A DNA stretch of 50,271 bases from assembly GCA_017882745.1 (NCBI GenBank), contig JADGOX010000229.1:1-50271 (forward strand), given 5' to 3'. Position 1 is the first letter of the stretch; each line of letters begins with the position of its first letter. The stretch comes from Mycobacteriaceae bacterium (GTDB lineage Bacteria > Actinomycetota > Actinomycetes > Mycobacteriales > Mycobacteriaceae). The notes beneath the pieces were generated by a model, which saw only the letters and a list, made by a program, of their open reading frames with translations, had not been told where the DNA came from and searched no databases. This document shows positions 44,774 to 50,271 of the stretch, piece by piece. A program made the position numbers and the translations under genes.

Positions 44774-45426
44774 TAGGCTCCTAGTTGAGCGTCGAGTTGA
44801 CGGGACCACTGGACGACAATCCCTCTGCGGCGCGGGCCGTCATCGACGAGCTGGTTGGCCAGCGCGAGACCGCGGGCGAGGTCGAGCGTCGCCTGCACCG
44901 CTTCGCGGACCCCTGGTTTGCGCTCGTCGGCATCCAACAGCTCAACGGCGATTCGGTGACACTCACGGCCCAGGCGCGCCTGCAAGGGAACGACCAAGTC
45001 GTGCAGCGCCGGGTCGGTGCGGGCGGCAACCCACAGCTCCAGCGCGGCGGCGAACAACGGGCCGAGAAAGAAGTCAACGATCAGTTGCACCACTGCCTCG
45101 GTGCGGACGGCGTGGTCCCCCGCGGCGACCGCCTCCGCTCTTCCGCGAAGCTCGCGAACCCCCTCGGTACCAACGTGTTCCACAGCGGCGGCCACCAGAT
45201 CGCCCCGGCTGGCGAAGTGGTGCAGTTGTGCGCCGCGTGACACGCCCGCCCGCGCAGACACCAAGGCGGTGGTCGTCCCCGACCAACCGTGCTCCACCAG
45301 ACACTCGACAACAGCGTTCATCAGCTTCAGCCGCGTCTCCCGGCTGCGCTCGGCCTGAGTTTGACGCGGAGCCAGCGGGATGTGCCCCAGCGCGGAGGCT
45401 GGCGCCTTCGAGGCAGAGTGCGTCAC
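44773..45426 (-). CDS. TetR-family regulator of the FadE mini-operon
   Basis: 217 residues from the GTG at 45426. HTH segment: [21 protein letters not shown] then [28 protein letters not shown] (about residues 27-75). The C-terminal domain shows an all-helical ligand pocket without known signature. Start choice: TTGACT (45462-45457) and CAAACT (45439-45434), 17 nt apart, place transcription start on this GTG, giving a leaderless mRNA; a second GTG is at 45432 and the frame opens with TTG at 45489. Coupled to the TIGR03084 gene by a TAATG junction. Confidence 0.85.
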   Translation of the reverse strand: MTHSASKAPASALGHIPLAPRQTQAERSRETRLKLMNAVVECLVEHGWSGTTTALVSARAGVSRGAQLHHFASRGDLVAAAVEHVGTEGVRELRGRAEAVAAGDHAVRTEAVVQLIVDFFLGPLFAAALELWVAARTDPALHDLVVPLQARLGRECHRIAVELLDADERKPGVREAVQATLDLARGLALANQLVDDGPRRRGIVVQWSRQLDAQLGA

Positions 45427-45433
45427 GTTCACG

Positions 45434-45472
45434 AGTTTGCAGTGCCGACAACAAACAGTCAAGCTTGCTTGT
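45434..45472 (-). promoter_or_regulatory. Promoter and candidate auto-operator of the TetR gene
   Basis: The -35 TTGACT and -10 CAAACT (17-nt spacer) overlap an imperfect 22-bp dyad at 45451-45472 centred on the palindrome CAAGCTTG (45460-45467), with outer ACAA/TTGT arms. Repressor bound there would cover the -35. It also lies upstream of the plus-strand DUF1059-like/EAL genes. Confidence 0.5.
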
Positions 45473-45583
45473 TGGGTCTTGCTCGGCAAATATCCGGTCT
45501 ATTGGTGGTTCAGTGACTCAACTGTTACCGAGCCTGGCCGATCAGAGAACTGGCAGCACATCGCGCGCGAGAGGATTTCACTG

Positions 45584-45748
45584 ATGAAGACGTTCGCTTC
45601 AGGCGATGTGGTGCACGGTTGTGACGCAAGATGCGCCTGTGCGGTCGATGACGAGATCCTGGCCGGCCCTGCCCAGCGCAGGATGGCGCTGCGCAGACTG
45701 CCCAGCGCCGGTGAGCTCTCAGGCCGCACGGACATAGTCGTTGTCTGA
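45584..45748 (+). CDS. Short DUF1059-like ORF, C-terminus divergent
   Basis: 54 residues, starting MKTFASGDVVHGCDA and VDDEILAG. This resembles the N-terminus of DUF1059 small metal-binding proteins (typically MKxFxCGDVVPGCD..., about 55-60 residues). The first conserved cysteine is Ser here and the proline is His; the second half (GPAQRRMALRRLPSAGE) does not follow the family, so it may be a decayed or diverged copy. A GAGAGGA lies upstream of the ATG. Its stop overlaps the TTG start of the EAL gene by 8 nt. Confidence 0.5.
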   Translation: MKTFASGDVVHGCDARCACAVDDEILAGPAQRRMALRRLPSAGELSGRTDIVVV

Positions 45749-46883
45749 CAAAATCTCTGCGCTGCGTTCGTTGAAAGACCCGGTCGACTGGCCGTCATTG
45801 CTACGGTCGGCACTCACCGGCGAAGGCGTGGCCTCGGCGTATCAGCCGATCGTCGATATCACCCGTGCCACTGTGGTCGGTTACGAAGCCCTTGCGCGAT
45901 TCCCCGGATACCCGATCAGCGACCCTGAACGGTGGTTCGACGCCGCCGATCGGCACGGCTGCGGTGCGGCACTTCAAGCGGTCGCCTTGCGCTGTGCGCT
46001 CGCTGAGCGCACAGCACTCCCCCCGAACTGCTTCCTCTCGGTCAACATCGGACCCGAAGTGCTTTCCTCACCCAAGGTGCGCGAGGTCTGGGGTGACGTC
46101 GGCGACATGTCTGGAGTGATCGTCGAACTGACCGAGCACGCGCGTATCGACTCGTACGGCGAACTCCAGGCTGACTTCGCACGCCTGCGCGCGGCCGGCG
46201 CACTGCTGGCCGTCGACGATGTCGGATCCGGTTACGCCGGGCTGACCCACCTCCTCGCGCTGCGCCCGGAAATGATCAAGCTCGACCGCGCCCTGATCGA
46301 TGGAATCGACCGCGACGAGGCCAAGCGCGGGCTCGTCGAGATGATCGGCACCTTCGCCGCCCGCATGGACGGATGGATACTCGCCGAAGGCATCGAGCGC
46401 GCCGAGGAACTCAGTGTCATCGCTGAGCTCGGGGTGCCACTCGCGCAGGGCTACTACCTGGGCCGGCCCGCACCCCAATGGACGAGCCTCAACGCAGAGG
46501 CCGAACGCACCCTCGTCGAGTGCGCAACGATGCGCTCAGCGGACACCCTGCGTGGCCGCTTGGAGCATCCGCCCGTCGTCACCGACCGCAATGGCATCGC
46601 CGCGGCGTTCTCAGTCGATGGTGTTGATCTCGTCGTCCTGCAGGACAATCACGACCGTCCCCTTGCAGTGATTACGGAGCGTGATGCCCCCGACAATGCC
46701 GCAGCCACCGCCCTCAAGGTCAACGTCGACACCCCCCTCGCCGACGCGGCGCTGCGCGCCATCACCCGTTCGCCAGCAGAATGGGCAACACCGCTGCTCT
46801 GCACAGACAATGCTGGCCGATACGTCGGTATCGTCCGGATCCAACGCATCCTGCACGCTCTCGCGACGCGTAGTACGAACTGA
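45741..46883 (+). CDS. EAL-domain c-di-GMP phosphodiesterase with C-terminal CBS-like region
   Basis: Predicted cytosolic enzyme opening c-di-GMP to pGpG. 380 residues, no membrane helix or GGDEF domain. The catalytic set appears complete: EALARF (Glu49), Asn102 in SVNIGPE, ELTE (Glu129), DDVGSGY (Asp159, Asp160), Lys180 in MIKLDRAL, AEGIE (Glu216) and QGYYLGRP (Gln236). Residues about 270-375 look like a CBS pair (PPVVTDRNGIAAAFSVDGVD; PLLCTDNAGRYVGIVRIQRIL), a possible nucleotide sensor. TTG start at 45741 is the first start after the in-frame stop TAG at 45735. It overlaps the DUF1059-like ORF, suggesting coupled translation. Confidence 0.88.
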   Translation: MSDKISALRSLKDPVDWPSLLRSALTGEGVASAYQPIVDITRATVVGYEALARFPGYPISDPERWFDAADRHGCGAALQAVALRCALAERTALPPNCFLSVNIGPEVLSSPKVREVWGDVGDMSGVIVELTEHARIDSYGELQADFARLRAAGALLAVDDVGSGYAGLTHLLALRPEMIKLDRALIDGIDRDEAKRGLVEMIGTFAARMDGWILAEGIERAEELSVIAELGVPLAQGYYLGRPAPQWTSLNAEAERTLVECATMRSADTLRGRLEHPPVVTDRNGIAAAFSVDGVDLVVLQDNHDRPLAVITERDAPDNAAATALKVNVDTPLADAALRAITRSPAEWATPLLCTDNAGRYVGIVRIQRILHALATRSTN

Positions 46884-46979
46884 CGCCACGTGGTTCAGCC
46901 CACGACCGCCGACGGTGGGCGGATCATGCTGAGCCGCAACCCGAACGGCGAATGCACCGTCCGGGGGCAAGCTCAATGC
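46884..46979. other. Convergent gap with a weak hairpin
   Basis: Between the EAL gene and the DUF4870 gene. GCCCAC (46898-46903) and GTGGGC (46915-46920) can form a 6-bp stem with an 11-nt loop, a possible terminator for the EAL transcript. Nothing else was recognised. Confidence 0.3.
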
Positions 46980-47507
46980 CTACTTCACCAAGCGCAGCGT
47001 GAACGGGTACTTGTAGGTCTCGCCCTTGTTCGCCGCCATCCCCGCCATCACGCAGAACACGATGTTCACGATGATCAGCACGGGGAACAGGATGAGACCG
47101 ATCACGGCCAGCGTCAGAACGGACGCGACCACGTATCCGATGAGAATCGTGATCTGGAAATTCAGCGCCTCGACCGAATGGTACTTCGTGTAGGGCGACT
47201 CATTGCCCTTGGTGAGCATGACGACGAGGGGCACGAGGAAACCCAACACAATTCCGCCAAGGTGGCTCAGCATGCTCCACGTCGTTTCGTCGGACGTGAG
47301 CTGACGGCCTACCAGCGGGGAGAACGGCCCCGGACCCGCAGCCATACCCGGCGGGCCGGAGTACGCAGGGGGCGCCGAGTAGGCGGGCGGATTGACCATT
47401 GGCGCATCGCCGCTCTTCTGCATATCCGGCTTAGGCGCTTCGTGGCCACCTGGCTGATCGCCGGACGACGATGGTTCCTGGGACGCGAGTGGCTCTGTCA
47501 TAGACAC
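46980..47507 (-). CDS. DUF4870 (Tic20-like) membrane protein
   Basis: 175 residues. The N-terminal 65 residues are low-complexity and Pro/Ala/Gly-rich (PPAYSAPPAYSGPPG). The DUF4870 domain follows: WSMLSHLGGIVLGFLVPLVVML, the conserved YTKYHSVEALNFQITILIGY and a last hydrophobic pair through FPVLIIVNIVFCVMAGMAANKG, about four membrane segments, then the YPFTLRLVK end. Function unknown. GTG at 47507 or ATG at 47501 are both possible; neither has a strong SD. Monocistronic and convergent with the EAL gene. Confidence 0.85.
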   Translation of the reverse strand: MSMTEPLASQEPSSSGDQPGGHEAPKPDMQKSGDAPMVNPPAYSAPPAYSGPPGMAAGPGPFSPLVGRQLTSDETTWSMLSHLGGIVLGFLVPLVVMLTKGNESPYTKYHSVEALNFQITILIGYVVASVLTLAVIGLILFPVLIIVNIVFCVMAGMAANKGETYKYPFTLRLVK

Positions 47508-47749
47508 ACTCTAGATCCGTTTGTCTGATTGGAACAGTAAATAGAGCGTAACTAACCAGTTTCTGCAAATCGCCGTTGCTGGAGCGGCGCACCACTACGC
47601 CCGATCATGCCGCGAGCCGCACGGGGGCGAGCCCGAGACCACACTCACGGCCACGGCCAGCACGCTGAGGGGCAAGGACATCCGGGTGGCCACCGCAAGC
47701 CCAGGACAAGCACGAGCACGCCCGCTATCCAAGCTCGGTAGCGCGACCC
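47508..47749. other. 242-nt intergenic region, nothing recognised
   Basis: Separates the DUF4870 start from the hisS stop. The first 60 nt are the AT-richest part (AACAGTAAATAGAGCG) and probably hold the DUF4870 promoter. The rest is GC-rich with no tRNA, hairpin or ORF that I can support. Confidence 0.4.
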
Positions 47750-49021
47750 TCAGTCATGCAGGACGTTCTGCACCTCGTCCACGACGTCCACCATTGCCAC
47801 CTCCCGCTGCTCGCCTGTCGTCAAGTCCTTCACGCCGACACGTCCAGTCGCCAGATCACGCTCGCCGAGCATCAAGGCCACGCGAGCACCGGAGCGGTCG
47901 GCCGCCTTCATGGCGCCCTTGAGTCCACGGTCGCCGTAGGCCAGATCGACCCGGATACCCTCTCCGCGCAAGGCTGCTGCGATCGTCACCATGCGGACCT
48001 TGGCATCCTCGCCCAGTGGAACGCAGAACACCTCGCAGCGTGACGGCTGGCCGACGGCAATACCTTCGGCCTGCAGGGCCAGCAAGGTGCGGTCGACGCC
48101 GAGCCCGAATCCGATTCCTGACAACGACTGCCCACCCAGCTGCGCCATCAGTCCGTCGTAGCGGCCGCCTCCGCCGATGCCCGACTGCGCGCCCAGGCCG
48201 TCGTGCACGAACTCGAAGGTCGTCTTGGTGTAGTAGTCCAGCCCGCGCACCATGCGTGGGTTGATCACGTACGCCACGCCCAGCGCGTCCAGGTGGCGGC
48301 GCACGCTGGCGAAATGAGTCGCCGTGCTGTCGGAGAGATGATTGAGCATCAGCGGCGCGTCTGCAGTCATCTCCCGCACCTCTGGCCGCTTGTCGTCCAG
48401 AACGCGCAGCGGGTTCACCTCCGCGCGCACCCTGGTGGCGTCATCCAGCGGCAGCGCAAACAGGAACTCCCGCAGCATTTCCCGGTATTGCGGACGGCAG
48501 GTGTCATCGCCGAGAGATGTCAGCTCAAGCCGGTAACCCGTCAGTCCGAGACTGCGGAAGCCTGCGTCGGCGATCGCGATCACCTCCGCGTCCAGAGCCG
48601 GATCATCGACGCCGATCGCTTCCACGCCCACTTGCTGCAGCTGCCGGTAGCGGCCGGCCTGCGGGCGTTCGTAGCGGAAGAACGGCCCGCCATAGCTCAG
48701 CTTGACGGGCAGCTGACCGCGATCCAGGCCGTGCTCGATCACCGCGCGCATCACTCCAGCCGTGCCCTCCGGACGCAGGGTGACGGAGCGGTCCCCTCGA
48801 TCGGCGAAGGTGTACATCTCCTTGCTGACCACGTCGGTGGACTCTCCGACTCCGCGAGCGAACAATGCCGTGTCCTCGAAGATCGGCAGCTCAATGTGGC
48901 TGTAGCCGGCCAAGCGGGCCTGCCGGGTCAGACCCTCACGCACCGCGAGGAAGGCCACGGAGTCGGGGGGGTAGTAGTCGGGAACGCCTTTGGGGGCAGA
49001 AAACGTGGCCATGTCGCTCAC
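47750..49021 (-). CDS. hisS: Histidyl-tRNA synthetase
   Basis: Class II synthetase, 423 residues. [15 protein letters not shown] opens the catalytic domain; motif 2 lies in [20 protein letters not shown]; the HisA motif [13 protein letters not shown] and GGGGRYDGL are diagnostic; the C-terminal anticodon-binding domain starts near [12 protein letters not shown]-region start at 49021 overlaps the metallo-hydrolase gene by 4 nt, the same pair as in mycobacteria (Rv2580c-Rv2581c). Confidence 0.97.
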   Translation of the reverse strand: MSDMATFSAPKGVPDYYPPDSVAFLAVREGLTRQARLAGYSHIELPIFEDTALFARGVGESTDVVSKEMYTFADRGDRSVTLRPEGTAGVMRAVIEHGLDRGQLPVKLSYGGPFFRYERPQAGRYRQLQQVGVEAIGVDDPALDAEVIAIADAGFRSLGLTGYRLELTSLGDDTCRPQYREMLREFLFALPLDDATRVRAEVNPLRVLDDKRPEVREMTADAPLMLNHLSDSTATHFASVRRHLDALGVAYVINPRMVRGLDYYTKTTFEFVHDGLGAQSGIGGGGRYDGLMAQLGGQSLSGIGFGLGVDRTLLALQAEGIAVGQPSRCEVFCVPLGEDAKVRMVTIAAALRGEGIRVDLAYGDRGLKGAMKAADRSGARVALMLGERDLATGRVGVKDLTTGEQREVAMVDVVDEVQNVLHD

Positions 49022-49707
49022 ATTCCCTTACGTGGCGGGTGCAGACCCGCGAGATAGGGATTGCTGGCGCGCTCACGGCCGATCGTCGTGGTGGGGCCGT
49101 GTCCGGGCAGCACCAGGGTCGCATCGTCGAGGGTCAAGATCTTCTCGCGCAAGGACACGAGTATCGACTCGTGGTCCCCACCCGGCAGGTCGGTACGGCC
49201 GATCGAGCCTGCGAACAGGGTGTCTCCCGTCAGCAGCAACTGAGTGGGCCCCTCGTCGGTGTCCACCGTTGCGCGCAAGACCACCGAGCCCGGGGTGTGC
49301 CCGGGGGTGTGGTCCACGATGAGCTTGATGCCGCCGAGGTCCAAGACGGTGCCGTCGTTCATCGGACGCACCTCCTTGGGCTCGTGAAACTCCATGCCGC
49401 CGATCATCGCCTTCATCTGCGGGCCCATCCCCTTGAGTGGGTCGACCAGCATCTCCCGGTCGAGCGGGTGAAGGTAGGCGGGCACGTCGTTGCCGTCGCA
49501 CACCGGACAGACCGACCACGTGTGATCGAGGTGCCCATGGGTGAGCAGCACGGCCACGGGGGTGAGCCGGTGGCGGGCCAGCAGTTCCTGAAGGGGTTCG
49601 ACGGCATCTTGGCCGGGGTCGATCACCACACACTGGCCACCTTCCTCCGGGGCCAACACATAGCAGTTGGTCTGAAACGACCCTGCGGGAAACCCGGCGA
49701 CGAGCAC
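49018..49707 (-). CDS. Metallo-beta-lactamase-fold hydrolase (glyoxalase II-like)
   Basis: 229 residues from the GTG at 49707, supported by AGGAG 8 nt upstream; the frame is open to 50262 but that is antisense to ppiB. Zinc motif THGHLDH (His57, His59, Asp61, His62), third His in [10 protein letters not shown], Asp in [15 protein letters not shown], and the last His in [11 protein letters not shown], so both metal sites look complete. Glyoxalase II-type thioesterase activity is plausible, but the substrate (for example a mycothiol ester) is not shown. A TAGGCT -10-like element is at 49753-49748. Leads into hisS. Confidence 0.9.
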   Translation of the reverse strand: MLVAGFPAGSFQTNCYVLAPEEGGQCVVIDPGQDAVEPLQELLARHRLTPVAVLLTHGHLDHTWSVCPVCDGNDVPAYLHPLDREMLVDPLKGMGPQMKAMIGGMEFHEPKEVRPMNDGTVLDLGGIKLIVDHTPGHTPGSVVLRATVDTDEGPTQLLLTGDTLFAGSIGRTDLPGGDHESILVSLREKILTLDDATLVLPGHGPTTTIGRERASNPYLAGLHPPRKGM

Positions 49708-49851
49708 GGTGGTTGCTCCTGATGAGGTGACGACGATGGACCTCGCTAGCCTATCGGCGCCGCCCCTCACACTCTCGACACCCACTGGGCTGGCACACTC
49801 GAGGTCGCAACACCCCAATGCTGTAAGCGTCACAAACTGGAGGATCACGCG

Positions 49852-50271
49852 GTGCCGACGAACGAGCAGCGACGCCAAGCAGCCAAGCGGAAGCTCGACC
49901 GCCAGTTGGAGCGTCGCGCGGCACGCGCCAAGCGCCGCCGCCAGCTCGTCGTGTCCCTCAGCGCAGTCGGGGTGGTTCTGGCGATCGGTGTGATCGCACT
50001 CATCGTGGTCATCACCCGCGGCGGCGGGAGCGATACAGCAGCATCGAGCAGCTCGAGCGCAGCACCGACAACCACGGCAGCGCCATCCTCGACGGAACCA
50101 GCAGCCCCGCTGCCCACGGTGCGGAAGACACCGCTGGCCGCAAGCGTGGACTGCGCCTACCCCGTGACCGCCGGACGAGAGGCCGCCAAGCCGAACACCC
50201 CTCCGTCGACCACCGGGGTATCTGCGGAGGGCACGGTCGACGTCACGATGGCGACAAGCCAAGGTGGTATC
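49852..50271 (+). CDS. ppiB: Peptidyl-prolyl cis-trans isomerase PpiB, membrane-anchored, N-terminal part
   Basis: Cut by the right edge after 140 residues. The GTG start has GGAGG upstream. A strongly basic N-terminal coiled segment (EQRRQAAKRKLDRQLERRAA), one transmembrane helix (about 32-55), a Ser/Thr/Ala/Pro linker, and then DCAYP and the start of the cyclophilin fold (VDVTMATSQGG). The domain would lie outside the membrane. Its place divergent from the glyoxalase II-like gene and hisS matches Rv2582 (ppiB). The catalytic part is off-window, so identity rests on N-terminus and synteny. Confidence 0.8.
   Translation, partial: MPTNEQRRQAAKRKLDRQLERRAARAKRRRQLVVSLSAVGVVLAIGVIALIVVITRGGGSDTAASSSSSAAPTTTAAPSSTEPAAPLPTVRKTPLAASVDCAYPVTAGREAAKPNTPPSTTGVSAEGTVDVTMATSQGGI

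Noticed and set aside
45584-45748. Frameshifted full-length DUF1059 gene
   Set aside because: Reading the other two frames after DEILA did not restore the family C-terminus, so a simple frameshift is not supported.
47508-47749. tRNA or small RNA in the gap before hisS
   Set aside because: No cloverleaf, T-loop motif or terminator hairpin could be drawn.
49708-50262. N-terminal extension of the metallo-hydrolase
   Set aside because: Antisense to ppiB; AGGAG and the family start support the GTG at 49707.

Overview
The window is high-GC chromosomal DNA of an actinomycete. The evidence is gene content and order: an mIHF nucleoid protein gene next to gmk-rpoZ-coaBC-metK, a BldD-type regulator divergent from a PyrR-headed pyrimidine operon, an EF-P with a PGKGP loop, a PriA without recognisable helicase motifs, frequent GTG starts, 1- and 4-nt gene overlaps, and several fatty acyl-CoA genes. 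The layout resembles Mycobacteriales/Pseudonocardiales. Species cannot be told from the sequence. No tRNA, rRNA, CRISPR array, transposase or phage gene was seen, so this is core plus a modest accessory region.

Left part (1-14.4 kb, all minus strand): pyrR-pyrB-pyrC-(PH-like membrane protein)-carA-carB-pyrF is one tightly overlapping operon for UMP synthesis. It has a PyrR-type RNA hairpin abutting the pyrR ribosome-binding site. Downstream lie mihF-gmk-rpoZ-coaBC-metK-priA: nucleoid protein, GMP kinase, RNA polymerase omega, CoA synthesis, SAM synthesis and replication restart. bldD faces away from pyrR and shares its promoter region.

Middle (14.9-33.7 kb): nusB-efp-pepQ; divergent corA and a lipoprotein amidase around a perfect inverted repeat; a small membrane protein convergent with the shikimate block. 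That block is read right to left: alaS-ruvX-mltG-aroE-aroC-aroK-aroB-aroQ. Upstream of alaS are a small unknown membrane protein whose leader holds a 16/19 match to an IdeR/DtxR iron box, then rarA, a kinase-fold protein and aspS.

Right part (33.8-50.3 kb) is more accessory: three acyl-CoA ligases, a DHA2-type exporter with its TetR regulator, a PIG-L deacetylase, a TesB thioesterase, an acyl-CoA dehydrogenase paired with a TIGR03084-type protein and a TetR regulator, then a small DUF1059-like ORF overlapping an EAL-CBS c-di-GMP phosphodiesterase gene, a DUF4870 membrane protein, hisS, a metallo-beta-lactamase-fold hydrolase, and the start of ppiB.

The observations most worth follow-up are: the BldD homologue whose c-di-GMP signature is altered, on the same stretch as an apparently complete EAL phosphodiesterase; the iron-box-like site in front of an unknown gene; 15-bp in-frame tandem repeats at both ends of aroK, one of which multiplies its start codon; and the PyrR hairpin/BldD-like dyad arrangement between pyrR and bldD. 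No clearly new multi-gene system was identified. All coordinates include stop codons; motifs and residue positions were counted by hand.
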